A stretch of DNA of 64,000 bases from Galbula dea (Eukaryota > Chordata > Aves > Piciformes > Galbulidae): contig VWZX01002950.1 in the NCBI GenBank assembly GCA_013399015.1, positions 5,985 to 69,984 on the forward strand, in the 5' to 3' direction. Shown here in pieces: positions 1-11,700 of this stretch (position 1 is the first letter of the stretch; every line of letters starts with the position of its first letter). The notes below the pieces were generated by a model. It saw only the letters and a program-made list of their open reading frames with translations, had not been told where the DNA came from and searched no databases. The position numbers were made by a program, and so were the translations under genes.

Positions 1-1
1 G

Positions 2-27
2 AGGGAGGGGAGGGAGGGAAGGGGCCA
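2..27 (+). other. G-run tract with G-quadruplex potential
   Basis: Five or more runs of three or four G separated by one or two A inside 26 bases satisfy the usual G3+N1-7 quadruplex rule on the plus strand. The tract is followed by a mirror-type pyrimidine tract (about 35-110). Both are common beside CpG-island promoters and can bind SP/KLF/MAZ-type zinc fingers. Folding is inferred. Confidence 0.5.
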
Positions 28-34
28 CTGGGTC

Positions 35-112
35 TCCTGTCCTCCTCCTTCTTCTCTTCCTCTTCTTCCTCCTCCTCTTCTTCCTCCTTCTCCCCCTCCC
101 ATACACACATCT
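35..112 (+). repeat. polypyrimidine (CT)-rich low-complexity tract
   Basis: Nearly pure C/T with cctcctcctt and cttcttcctc motifs. It has no regular unit and lies inside the CpG-island block. Confidence 0.6.
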
Positions 113-428
113 CCCCCGGAGCGGGGAGGGGGACACCTCTCTGCTGTCACCTACCCCCGGCGGGGTCTCGCCCTCGGCCGGCCTTGCCCCGTGCGCGCCT
201 CCGGGTGCTGGCAGCCCTTAACTATCTCGCGGCCGCTCCGCAGCGGCACAGAGAAGAGGGAAGAGTATTGGGGAGGGGGCGCCGCCAGGCTCTGCCCTCA
301 GCTCCCTGAAGCGCCCCGAGGCTGCGGGCACCGAGAAGCCTGGCGCGGGCAGGGGTTGGCTGCAGCCGCGGTTCCCTGCCGAGGGCTCAGGGAAGATGTG
401 GAGGCTGCTAATTAACCCTCTGTAGGAG

Positions 429-842
429 CACAGAATCGTCATGGTTGGGAAAGACCTCTGAGATCGTTGAGTCCAACCTAGCACTGCCATACTCACCACT
501 AAACCATGTCCCCAAGCACCATATCTAAACGGTTTTTGAACTCTTCCAGGGATGGTTACTCCACCACCTGCCTGGGCCAATGTCTGGATACTTCTCTTGG
601 GGAAGAAATTCTTCCTGAGATCTAACCTGAACCTCCCCTGGTGCAACTTGAGGCCGTTTCCTCTTGTCCTGTCACTCATTGCCTAGGAGAGGAGATTGAG
701 CCCCACCTCACTGCCACCTCCTTTCGGGTAGTTGTAGAGAGAGCTAAGGTCTCCCCTGAGCCTCCTCTTCTCCAGACTAACCAACCCCAGTTCTCTCACT
801 CCTTGTAACACTTGTGCTCCAGACCGTTCACCAGCCTGGTAT
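429..842 (-). mobile_element. CR1 LINE 3' fragment (minus), 'ctcaccact' family
   Basis: Reads on the plus strand as the reverse complement of a CR1 3' end: cacagaatcgtcatggttgg, then the ccatactcaccactaaacc, tccagggatgg, ctgaacctcccctggtgc and gagagagctaaggtctcccc blocks. The minus reading gives the CR1 ORF2 C-terminal peptide with GNGLKLHQGRFRLDLRKNFF. It has several small deletions and is truncated at its 5' end near 842. It directly abuts the CpG island on its left. Confidence 0.9.
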
Positions 843-2549
843 AGCTCTGCTTCACGCTGAAGATTTCAAAGCACTCAGGACCACTGTTTTCAACCGTAGT
901 TCATGGTCTCCATGTGGGACTTCTAAAAGGCTCAAGAGGAACCCACTATAGGAGGAAAGCAAGCTGTTTAGCAGTTTGTATAAATTTCCTTTAAAGATAG
1001 GGTGACAAAAATGTGGTGCTCTGAATAAATCAAATTCCATGCTACATGAGCTGTGGGTCACCGACACACCTGAGACAGAGCCTCCAGGATGTTCTGCTGA
1101 AACAAGCAGGACTTCCTCTGCTCCTTTTACCTAACCAGCCACTTTGCTTGTGTTACCTGCCATAACGTGGGTGCTAGCCCTTTGGGAGGACACTTAAGCT
1201 GCAGACTCTTTCTCCTAGAAACATGGAGAAATAACAGAGCTGATGGTCAGGAGCTGAAGGACTGGAGCTTCTTCCACAGAGGCAGCGATGTGACCCAGGT
1301 CACAGGACTGCTATGGCATTCGCTATATGGGGGGGAGAGGGGAGAGTAACAGCATGCAACCAGCCCTGGCTGTTGTAGCATTCAATTAGTGCTTGCACAG
1401 TGCTGTGAATAACTCAGATAAAAAGCTGACTTCTTATTATTGTTATTATTAAGCTAACAGTATATTCTCCATGGAGCTCATGAAGAGGAGATGACGCACA
1501 GACAGCACATACAGTAGCAACTGCATGTGAACAGCGCCCCAGGAGTTATAGAGAAAAAAAGAATTACCTTAATAATGGTTCCTCTGCTGTGGTGGGATTT
1601 TCCTCCCTTTAATTATAGTTGCTGTTTTCATTTGAAATTGATTAAGTGCTTCAGGATGGCAAACAGAACTGGGCTTTGGAAAAAGAACACTGGAGGCAGG
1701 CAGCCTGAGCTAGAAGTGTATCATTCTGATTTCTTTTTAAAGGACTGAGCAGTTCCTTACTCCCACATTGGGAAGAATTTGGTGCTCTCTCTGACATCTC
1801 CAGGTTCTCCATCCTAAGGCCAAGTGGAGACACCTGTGCTATGGGACTGCCTGGAGAGTGTAAGATCCCACCAGAGGGCTGTGATGAGGAGAACCCACCA
1901 TCCTGGTTTTCATTACCAGCATGAGATGGAAGAGGCAAGAAGAACTGAAGGGTGTTGCTATCATCTGTGGAAGGAACTTACACAGGCCTGCAGCCTCTAG
2001 CCCAGAGGGTGGGTTGCATAGAGCTTCTGCAGTGGAGGAGGGAGCACACAATCCAAAAGAGTTTTGAGGAGTTATAACACTGTTGTATGATTCATGCAGA
2101 GTTAACTTAATGACCTGCATCTACTACTCCTGCCAGCCTCTTGATAGTTCTGGTCCATTTTCATGCATGTGGGTCACAGCAGCAGTGCTGCTCAGGAGCA
2201 GCCACTGCACAGTTTTGGTCATGCCATCATTTCATCATCTTTCTACCACTTTCACTATGAGCTGATACTGCCAGGGCATGTCAAACCTCTTACACAATCA
2301 CCTTTTACCATCATGCAGGTGCTTCTCTCGCAAAGGTCGGTGCTTTGGCAATTTCTGCTTTAACAACTTTTGCTGCCCTCTGGTGTTATGGAGATCCTGA
2401 AGGAGGAATCACCTCAGAGACATGAGGTGACAGTCATGGTCAGGAGAAGAGTAATTACAGCTTGTCCATGATGAGGACAGAGAAGCGAGGAAAGTGGAGA
2501 AGCACTTTCCTGCTCATCCCCTCGAGAATGTTCCTTTGATTTCTCTGGG
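843..2549. other. single-copy non-coding stretch
   Basis: No repeat or gene recognised. Small ORFs (for example 1527-1748 plus, 1839-2120 minus) are short, overlap each other and lack a splice context. A short TTATTATTGTTATTATTA-type AT run lies near 1434-1451. Confidence 0.5.
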
Positions 2550-2900
2550 AAGAAGGAGAAGCTAGGACAGGGGAAACCTTAACCTGAAAAGAGGCTGGAG
2601 CAAGGTTGGGGTTGGTCTCTTTTCTGGGTTCCCAGTGAGAGGACAAGAGGAAATGGCCTCAAGTTGCACCAGGGGAGGTTTAGATTGGAGATCAGGAAAC
2701 ATTTCTTCCCAGCAAGAGTTGTTAGGCATTGGCCCAGGCTGCCCAGGGCAGTGCTGGAGTCACCAGCCCTGGAGGGCTTCAGAAGACATCTAGCTGTGGT
2801 CCTTAGGGCCATGGTCTGGTGGCATGGTGGTGCTAGGTTGCTGGCTGGACTTGATGATCTCAGAGGTCTCTTCCAACCTTCCTGATTCTGTGATCCTGTG
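2550..2900 (+). mobile_element. CR1 LINE 3' fragment (plus), 'ccttagggccatgg' family
   Basis: Sense-oriented CR1: the ggttggtctct block, aagttgcaccaggggaggtt, ggcattggcccaggctgccc, ccttagggccatggtctggt, then the terminal gatgatctcagaggtctctt and the octamer end gattctgtgatcctgtg at 2885-2900. The plus frame at 2664-2885 shows the ORF2 C-terminus (HQGRFRLEIRKHFFPARVV), one of the better preserved copies. The 5' limit is fuzzy because the first 30-40 bases carry a deletion. Confidence 0.9.
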
Positions 2901-5174
2901 ACACAAGTGCTGAGTTTTCCCACTGCAGCAGCCCTGTGCCTAAGGCTGCCATGGTCTGTGGATGGCAACATGCATGAAGACTGATGCCTTCCAGAACTCA
3001 TCTTGCAGATATTTCCAGCAATTCAACCTTTAGTTATTTCACTCAGCATTTTCTATCAGTTTCAAAACAAACTAACAACAATAGCAACTTTCTTCACTTG
3101 TTGAAAAGAAAACAAAACCAAGAAGAGGAAGCAATTCCTTTCTGCCCCTTTCACCCTCCCCAGCTGAAGTCAGCCTGCTTTGCTGGGCTAGGCTTGCTGA
3201 GGTGCTACTGGCAGGGTAGCTCTAATTTCTCTCTTTCCTTTTATTTTCCCAGAAAACAGCAGTGTGATCATTTTGAAAATCAGATTTTTGGGGGGGTCTA
3301 TTTTCAGTGTCCCATCCTTTACAGAATCTAATTGAGTAGAACCTTGCTGAAGGGATTGGAGGAGTCCCTGGTCACACCAAGTCAGACTCTGGTCTAGAAA
3401 CAAAGTAAAAGGGAAGGTGTCCTGTCCCAAAAAGTTCCAAGTAAAGAAGAAGATATAATCAACTAAAATATTTGCAGGCCTATTTTAAAGACAAAAGCAT
3501 TACCTTGGGGAAAAAATGGTGCACGACTGCTTCTAATATGACATCCAAGTGTCTTTGAATTGGGAAAAAACCCAGGCTGCCACTGCAATTTTGGCCAAAA
3601 AAATACTTGAAAGCCAATATTTCCTTATTGAGGCACCAGAATGGTATCCAGAAATCTATTTCAGACCACTGGAATGTCTTTGGTCCTAACATTGCATCAG
3701 AGTTACATAAGGATGATCACAACAATGATCTTTTATCGTTCATGCTTATGGCATTTCATAATGAAGGAGGTGATGACATTTCACTAACATAATAGACACA
3801 GCACTTGTCTTGCAGAGTGAAGGTCCTGAGAGCTTCTCTTCAGCATTCATCCTTACCCAGGGCTAGAAAATAGCTTTTCCATAGCTTTACTTTCCCAAAC
3901 AGAATGTGCTGCAAACCCTACTGTTACTAGCAAGGCTCTGGCTGGTTTGGTTTGTGTTAAGGGAAGCACAAAGACAGAAGGAACAAGGTGGGCTATGCCC
4001 TTGAGAGCCTCTGTCTTTGATTGTCAACATTTCCCTTCCGTGTTTGTCACTCTAATAATGCTCCCCTCTGCTGGGGCAGAGAACCTGGCTGACAACTGGC
4101 AGCAAGCACATGAAAAAGAGAACTGGGCCAGGTTATTTTCATCACCCAGGATAAATAAAATACAGAAGCTAAACAACCAACATTGAACAATGCCTTTTGA
4201 TTCCCCCCGCCCCTGACTGCTTAAGCTTACTCACTGAAAGTGGAGATGGTACTAAAAGCAAATACACACCTGGAATCTAACCAGGCCCATTTCAATTTAG
4301 CTGAAAGTCACTTTTATAGTGTGTGCTGCTTTCCTGAGACAGTCAGCAGCCACAGCTTCTGCTGATATTAATGGAAGCTGCAATTGCTCAACATCTCTGA
4401 AAACATCCATCTGCAAGGTATCCAGCAAGGGAAAAGCATGTTTTCTACCAAAGGCTTTGACTGCAGAGGACTCCCCAAGAGCCTCTGGGCTTGAGTGCAT
4501 CTATGTGAAGCTATTGTTACTCTCAGCATCAGGGTTAGCCAGGTAGGGACCTTCCTGGGGCAGAACCACATGGAGTTCAGAAGTCTGTAGACCAATACTT
4601 GGAAAAGGCACCTTCCTACCAAGAGCATATGATCTTCACAGGCACAATGGACAACAGATAAGGAAAAGATGTGATTTCCCCCACTTCCTCTACCTACTTC
4701 ACTGCTGGGAGGGCAAAAGGACTACAGGATGAAGTATCTTGCCTGTGGTGGGGATGTGGCAAGTGTGTGGCAGAGCTGTGAAACACGTCTGTGCCCTGAG
4801 CCCAGGCACAGTGCTGTAACTGCAAGACCTTCATCCTTCACGATGCAATTAAGTGATTCATCTTAACAGCTCGTGTAAATAAAGCTATGCACAGACTGGC
4901 TTTAGCAGAGTTTATACAACAGGCAGCTCTTAGATGTGATTTTTCACACCAGGCTTGACTTTCTGTAGGATTAATACTTGTGATTTAATGTTAAGACCTC
5001 CACTTCCAGCTGGAGCATGGGCAGAGAGGCAGGTCAGACAGAGTCAGCCAACTTTCTGCTACTCCCCAGGCTTTGTGACTCTGTGCCAGCAGATTTTGAG
5101 GAGAGTGTGTATAACTTCTCACAGCTACATGCTGTATTAGCTTCTGTATTCTTTTGATTTGGGGTTTTTTTTAG

Positions 5175-5247
5175 GCCACACCTGATAGGGACCTTTAGCA
5201 GTGTAAGATCAGTCAGAAGCTGCCAGCTCCAAGAGAAAAAATAAATG
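5175..5247 (+). other. possible non-coding (UTR or lncRNA) exon
   Basis: A strong acceptor (T-rich tract ending ttttttttag at 5174) and a strong donor (ATG|GTAAGT at 5247/5248) bound 73 bases. Two frames contain early stops and the third stops just before the donor, so it would be untranslated or end a reading frame. Acceptor/donor pairs of this quality also arise by chance in 64 kb. It is listed because both sites are near consensus and the island at 1-420 could supply a plus-strand promoter. Confidence 0.12.
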
Positions 5248-5478
5248 GTAAGTAGATTTCAGATCTGAGAGCAGAGGTGGGAGGAAGATGTGTCTACTAT
5301 CCCTATGACAGGGGGATTCATTCCTGTGGAACTCTCTTTCCCCTTCTCTGGCCCAGCATCCTGCCTGCTCACTGCTCTACAGAGAGCTGTAATTTGAAGC
5401 CATCAGTCCTCCTGGGGCCCCAGACAGAGCCAGAGGCTGAGAAGCAGACAGAAGAGGCTACAGACAGGGTGAAATGGG

Positions 5479-5507
5479 GAAAAAAAAAAACAAAACAAAA
5501 ACCCCAG
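5479..5507 (+). repeat. A-rich low-complexity tract
   Basis: A run of A followed by caaaacaaaaac. No retroposon body is attached, so it is a simple A-rich tract rather than a SINE tail. Confidence 0.6.
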
Positions 5508-7100
5508 AAATCCCAAGCAGCAGGCAACGGCAGCAAAGCAGTGCTGGAAAACCCTTGCAATGGTGAGGGAGGGAAACCCACTGACGCTGCTGCAGGGAGG
5601 CTGGTTGTGTGAAAAAGATGTGCTGTGGCAGGGATCGGCTGCAGATGCTGCCCTGCATGGGTCCCAGGATGTCAGACAGGAGTTGGGACACTCAGTCACC
5701 CCATTGTCCCTCTCTACTGGTTTCACAGCCCCAGGAAACCCCCAACCTGAGGCAGGACTCTTGGTGGTTGCTCCATGCTCAAGCTTTGAATAAGCTAAAA
5801 CTTGAGGCCAAACTCTCTTGTGCCTTTTTTCCTTTGTCTTCCCTGGGGTCTTTTCTTTTTGGGATCCCTACAAACAGACCAGGGAAGTTCTGCCAGCCTG
5901 ATGGAAATGGTGGGAAACCAGCCCCTGTTCAACAGGTTTGAGACCCTTCCCGTGGGCAGGCCAGAGGACACAGTTTGGCTTTATAGCTGCTGGGGTTGCC
6001 ATGAGGTGTTGCCACCTGGGCAAGACCTGCCAGTTCTTCTCCAGTCGGTGCAGATGTCCTCACTGGGGGCTGGATGCCTGTCCCTCAGATGCACTGAGAG
6101 GACAATCTGTGGGGGCAGGAAGGCAATTCAGCCTGGTTCCTTTTGACCTGACCTTCAGCAGGGTCCTGTTGCTTTTTCCAGGAGTGCCATAGGACGCAGA
6201 GGTGCCCAGCAGCGCAGCTGTGCACGACGTGGACACGTGCCCAACAGGAAGCAGCCTGAGACAATGGAATTCATTGCACATGTATGTTCTTTGTGGATGG
6301 CTGTGCTGGAAACAGGGACCCCAATGTGGCAGTTTTGATGTCTTTTCGCTCCAGCTTCTGCTCCCCTCCCCTCACTCTTCAGTGATTCACACAGAAAGCT
6401 GCACATCCTTCCCCAGGGATAAAATTGGGAAGGGTTTCCCTCACTTTTCCTCTGTATTAACACGTTAGCATCTGAGATCCACCACGAAATTCACAGTTTG
6501 AAATGCAAAGGTTATTGTTTTCCTGGCATCCCAAGGAACAGCTTCATCTGCTCGTGTCTGCCTGTACCTCTGTCAGGCCAGGGGGAGTGCACTGCCTCCT
6601 TGGAAGAGAGCATGAATGGCATTTATCTCCCGCACAATGAAACATCAGGAGCTTCTCCCCTCCCCCTTCCCCTGCCTACTTTGCTCACTCTGGGAGAAAA
6701 CAAACAGAATCCAAGTCGGGTTTGTAGCACGGTGCCGGTGGTACAGTTATTCCAAGGGGAAAACCTGCTATATCCACCTATTGTCTGAGCCACTACTGGG
6801 AGAGAGCTCAGGGAGCGAGCAAGTTACGAAAACAGGTATCCTTCCTCAGAGATTAATGGGAGATCTGCATCTGATATTTCCTGCCCATACAGCACAGATT
6901 GTTTGTGCTGATGGACAAGGGAGAAATATGGCTTTCCAGAGCTGGGAAGGACTGTTGCAACACACCTTTATTGTCCTTCTCTGGAACAGCATATTCAATT
7001 CCTTTTCCATCCATCCCTGTAAATACAGATCCTCTAATTGCTGCTGTGTCAGATGCACTGTAATCCGTCCCCTCCGACGTCAGCTGCATTGTTGTAACCC

Positions 7101-7117
7101 ACCCCCCCCAACCCCCN
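7101..7117 (+). other. poly-C tract with one ambiguous base
   Basis: C-rich run (accccccccaaccccc) followed by a single N at 7117, an unresolved base in a homopolymer. Confidence 0.8.
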
Positions 7118-9589
7118 CTTACGTTACGTGGAGGCTGCATCTCTGACATTTGCAACTGCCTTCAGCCAAAAAGCAGACTGAGCAGGGACAGTGAACAAAA
7201 CAGCAGTTTCTGGACCATGAATGGAATGAGTTCTCCGTCAGTTTCAGCCTTCACGTGGGTGTTTGGCTGGAAGGTCAAATGCATTCAGGTCAAATGCACT
7301 TTACACACTCAGGAGCTGGCTTGCTCCAGTCCCAGACCAGACAAAGGTTACTGTTGGTGCCAAAGAGCAGAAGCTCAGCAGCGTTTCTGCAGGGCATTGA
7401 ATCGTGCATCAATGCATTCTCACATCCTGCTTCCCTACGGAGGCTGTGAGGAAGAGGAAGACAACAAAGAACGTTTCAGAGCACAAAGGGTTAGCAAAAC
7501 TCTTGCTTTGTAAGCCCCAACTGATGACATGAGTGGAGTGAGGTGGCTGAGCTGGGAGTGGGACACCAAGACAAGCTGTTTCCAAACACATATGCACATG
7601 GTTACGCTCCAGTGCCAGGGGCTGAGCAAGAGCCTAGGAACAATGACACACACACCACAAATGTCTTACCTGCCATTCTTGGCACAAGCCAGCTCTGAGT
7701 TTCCAGGGAAGCATAGTACAAGAGCATATGGCATCCAAATAGATGCACTCATGGATGACAAGAAACAGGGAAGAACCTTTGGGATGGTGCTGTTTGTTAG
7801 CATCCCAAAAACACCTTTCACAAACAAGACCCTTTACAAGACAACTCAAAACCAGAGGATTCTCCAGTGGTTGTTTCAAAAGAGCTTGAACTTTGGGGTG
7901 GAGAAAGCAGTTTGTGCTATTGGAGAAAATGGACTGAGTCCTCAAACAGGAAAGCAGATGTTCCTACTTCAGCTAGCACTACTCCTCTCGTTCCACAGCT
8001 GATCTAACCAGAGAGCACACAGCTTTATCCTGGTGTTCAGCAGGGTGTGTTATGCTCAGAAGGTCACAGTGCATGTTCTAGGTCTGGTTTTGAGTTGGCT
8101 CAGACTGTTTTCCTTCTGTCAACAGCCATCACATCTCAGAAGATCAGTGACAGAGCTTTTATTTCCCTGATGCTCAGTTGATGCTTTTGTGTTTGGCAGA
8201 TGGTTCCTCACTCTTGTAGCACATACAGGGAGAAAACCCTTACAATCAGATCTGCAGCTAGTGATCTTGGTGGTTAAGATAGACTGATGCCTTGGTTTAA
8301 GGAGGTCCCTTTTTAGAAGGTATTATGGTTGTGTGAGTAAAGCAAGATGATGTTCTGTAGGTATTTATTTTTAAGAATAACACTGCTAGGTGCACAAAAT
8401 ATAGAGGGTCAGATTAGGAAGAGACCTAGTCACACAGCAATTCTCCCTGCAAGCAAGGGTGAGAAAGTCAGCAACCAAACTCACTGAGGACTTCTGGTCA
8501 CCTAGATGCCTACATAGGAGCTGAACTGTGTGACGTGGATTCTTCCAGACAGCATGATCCTACTTTGGCAACTGACTCATGTCAGCAGGGCTTTTTGAGC
8601 TGAAAGCCTTTCTGCTCCTGAGGAGAAAAAAAAACCTTCACATTTTGCTGCCTGCCACCAGAGAGATGGCTAGTAAGGAGCAGTGCTATTTGCAGGGACA
8701 AAGGAGCACCTTTTCCTGACACATGAGTCAAGGAACCACAAGAATTCAGAGGTCTCTGTAGGACAGGCTACTCCAGCTGGAAGCACCACCCTGAATCACC
8801 AGCAGCTCTCCTCCTCCAGGGCTTTGCTCTCAGACATAGCCTGTGTGAACAGCCTATCTGGTGGAGGAATCCCTTCTAAACCACGTTGCTGCTGCAGGTG
8901 GAGGCAATGCTCCCAAAGCTCAGCGTTACCTACCCCCAGCAGACTGCTGCAGCTAGGGGCAGGGGGTGACCCCCAGGGAGACAGGTGCAGGTGCCCCATC
9001 TATGGAGGACTTCCATATTTCCACAGTTGACATTTCCATTTGGAATGAACTCTCAGAGGATATGTCCTTGCCAACTGTGCAGGCCCATCATCATGTTCTG
9101 ACACAGAGGGACCAGCAGTTCTGCACTGCCCTGGCAAATGTCACTGGAAAGGACAGGGGAACTCTGCAGAAATATCCCTGGCAGAGGCTGCTGGCCTTTA
9201 TGGTCTCCTCAGTGAATCCTTCTACATCAAAGCCACTAGTGGACACAGCAGCAAGACAGAGAGCCAGAAAGCAGCCATCCTACTAAGGCTAAGGCACAAA
9301 AGGCTGGGTCCCAAGCCTGGAGTCAGGGCAGTTAACTTTTTGTCACTGGAGTAGCATGAGAAAGCTGGAGACTCGTGCTGGATACAGTGAGGAACATGCT
9401 GGAGCAGGAAGCAGCTGAGCTGTCCAGGGGAGGAAGGGCACAGCTAGGTCATGCCCTGCTCCTGAAGCTTTGGGTACCAACCACCCCTGCAACAGACTGG
9501 AAAGACTGAGGAGGGTCAGGCTCAGGCACAAGGATGCTTTGCTACTCAGCTTCCCGAGCACTGGCCTTCCCTCCTCCAGCAGCTGGCTT

Positions 9590-9752
9590 AGAATCCTAGA
9601 ATCATGATGGTGGGAAAAGCCCTCTGAGATCATCCAGCCCAACCACCCACCCAACACCACCATGCTCACCACTAAACCATGGCCCCAAGCACCACATCTC
9701 TGTTGTTTGAACTTTTCCAGGTTTGTGATTCCACCACCTCCCTGGGCAAACT
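9590..9752 (-). mobile_element. CR1 LINE 3' fragment (minus), 'ctcaccact' family
   Basis: Starts tagaatcctagaatcatgat, then ccctctgagatcatccagcc, ccatgctcaccactaaacc and a degraded tccaggtttgtgattccacc block. The signal fades near 9752. About 160 bases of the extreme 3' end remain. Confidence 0.85.
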
Positions 9753-11217
9753 AGGACTTACTAGGCCCTGCTCACAGCCTGTCCTGGCAGCAGCTCCTTC
9801 TCCCAGGAAAAGTCCTGCTTCCTTGCCCTCTGCTGATGGATCTCCTGACAGTGGAGTCCTCTGCATAGACATATGGGGTGCACATCTGAGTCGTGAGGGA
9901 CCTCATGCTCTCCTTCCCACCTATCCAGGCAGGAACAAGCCAGACTGCCTGTGCACCACACCCTCCATTCTTCCTGGTCCCAGGGTCAGTCCTGGGGGGA
10001 GAGAGTTGTTCCTGGGGGTTCCCAAATGGCTCAGCTTTGTCTCCCACCAGCTTCCTATCTGATGCAGTTGAACATCCTTGCAAGCCCTGGCAGCTGTTGA
10101 GTCTTTCCAGGGTAATTGGTGTGCTCCAGGTCCGAAATAGTTTAAGACAACTGCATCCTGTCCACCTAGAAATCACCCAGTAGGTCCCTGTGGATGGTCC
10201 CCAGCAGCTGGTTTAACAGCTGCATTTGGGAGAGGGAGAAGGGGCTCCTGTAATGTGTGCAGTTGTCTCATCTGCCTTGGAAAGAAAGAGCACAGTGTCT
10301 GTCCTGGCTTGACTGCAAATGCCTTCAGCCAGTGCTAGCTGTGCCAAACCCATAATTACCTTGTCTTCCTTGTTCTTCTGGGATAACCCAGAGCTGGGGG
10401 TTTTTTTCCAGGCAATAATAGCAGTGCTTCTTCTTCCCCTAACGAGCTCCTGTGAGCTGCTTCTGACGTCTCCATTTCTTGACTGCAGAAGCACCAGTGC
10501 CAGAAGTCACCTCCTTGCTCTGGGATTGCACACTAAGCACAGAGGAGGTACATTCTGCCAGCTTTCAGGTCGATTGGCTTTTGGCTACAGCATCACCCAG
10601 TGTTCAGAGATACTGGAAGAAGGTGCAGCCTGCCACCCCAAACCAGCTTTGTGGTGGTGTGGTCTTCAGTTGCAAAGCTGCAGCGAGTGCCTTCCTGCGT
10701 AAGCAGCCCCAGGCAGGCAGCAGATCAATGCATCCTGATTATTCACCCTCAGAAAAGTAGGAAGCATCTGCAGAATGTGGCTGGAGTAGAGACAAAAGGG
10801 TTGGACAAGTTCTGGTAGCACTTTGGGTAACCCTCCCCCCCAGAGTGGATGTGCTGAGGCTGCCAGGGTTGACTGCCCACCCACTAGGTTAGATTTTCTG
10901 CTCAGTGACCAGCATTAAGTTTTGACTTTAATTAATCTATGCAGAAGAAGAAGGAAAAAAAAGACAACAAGAAAAAAACCTCTGCATCATGGGCACTTTT
11001 TCCTCTCTAACCACTGTGACCCAGTATTCACCTTGCTTCTATCCCAGCTCCTGGGGAAGGAACCTTTACCTCAAACAGCCAAGTCTGCACAAAGATCAGT
11101 TTGCCACCTCAGTAAGCAGCAGTGGCAGAGCAAGCTGCAAAGAGGCAGAACTTGTGTCTTAATGACTAGAGAGTTTGAACAAATGCAGATAAAGGATGAC
11201 ACCTCTGCTTCCACCAT
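9753..11217. other. single-copy non-coding stretch
   Basis: No repeat recognised apart from an A-rich purine tract at about 10941-10980. Overlapping small ORFs on both strands (9772-10176 minus, 10319-10702 plus) look like chance. Confidence 0.5.
10941..10980 (+). repeat. purine/A-rich low-complexity tract
   Basis: gaagaagaaggaaaaaaaag followed by more A runs; no regular unit. Confidence 0.55.
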
Positions 11218-11700
11218 CACAGAATCACAGATTTAGCAAGGTTGGAAGACGACCTCCAAGGTCATCAAGTCCAACCAGCAACCTGTCACCACCATGCCAC
11301 TAAACCATGGCTCTAAGGACCACAGCTAGATGGTTTCTGAAGCCCTCCAGGGATGGTGACTGCACCACTGCCCTGGGCAGCCTGGGCCAATGCCAAACAA
11401 CTCTTCCTGGGAAGAAATATTTCCTGATCTCCAATCTAAACCTCCCCTGGTGCAACTTGAGGCCATTTCTTCTTATCCTCTCCCTGGGAACCCAGGAGAA
11501 GAGACCAACCCCCATCTGGCTCCAACCTCCTTTCAGGTAGCTGTAGAGAGAGCTAAGGTCTCCCCTGAGCCTCCTATTCCTCAGCCTAACCAACCCCAGT
11601 TCCCTCAGCTGCTCCTCATCAGACTTCTCCAGACTCTTCCCCAGCCTTGTTGCCCTTCTCTGGACACACTCCAATGCCTCAATGTCTTTCTTGTAGTCAC
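11218..11700 (-). mobile_element. CR1 LINE 3' fragment (minus) with open ORF2 C-terminus
   Basis: One of the longer copies, about 480 bases. The plus strand reads cacagaatcacagatttagc, gtcatcaagtccaaccagc, ccaccatgccactaaacc, gctctaaggaccacagctag and so on to tgcctcaatgtctttcttgt. The minus frame 11300-11674 stays open for 124 codons covering the end of CR1 ORF2 (LRELGLVRLRNRRLRGDL, then GNGLKLHQGRFRLEIRKYFF), so it is one of the youngest-looking copies. It is 5'-truncated at about 11700, as is usual for LINEs. Confidence 0.93.

Larger units (their letters stand above)
1..420. promoter_or_regulatory. CpG island, probable promoter/first-exon region
   Basis: GC-rich block at the window edge with dense CpG from about 115 to 400 (runs such as ctcggccggcc, gtgcgcgcctccgg and ctcgcggccgctccg), while almost all the rest of the window is CpG-poor. 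It opens with a G-run tract and a long pyrimidine tract (about 35-110). No TATA box is evident. Islands of this kind usually mark vertebrate promoters. Direction cannot be decided: the 74-codon plus ORF at 191-415 resembles no protein I know, and on the minus strand a GGG|GTAGGT donor-like site lies near 150. The island ends abruptly where a CR1 copy begins. It may continue left of the window. Confidence 0.6.
2901..9589. other. 6.7-kb single-copy non-coding stretch
   Basis: No CR1 or tandem array was seen here, the longest repeat-free run apart from 32.2-38.5 kb. It holds an A-rich tract at 5479-5505, a poly-C/N position at 7101-7117, a possible untranslated exon at 5175-5247, and the 157-codon plus ORF 7529-8002, which resembles no known protein and has no exon structure. 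About 4850-4930 is AT-rich and looks constrained (tgtaaataaagc), but that is only an impression. Confidence 0.5.

Noticed and set aside
7529..8002. 157-codon plus-strand ORF
   Set aside because: No acceptor or donor context, no recognisable residue pattern and no support from neighbouring frames.
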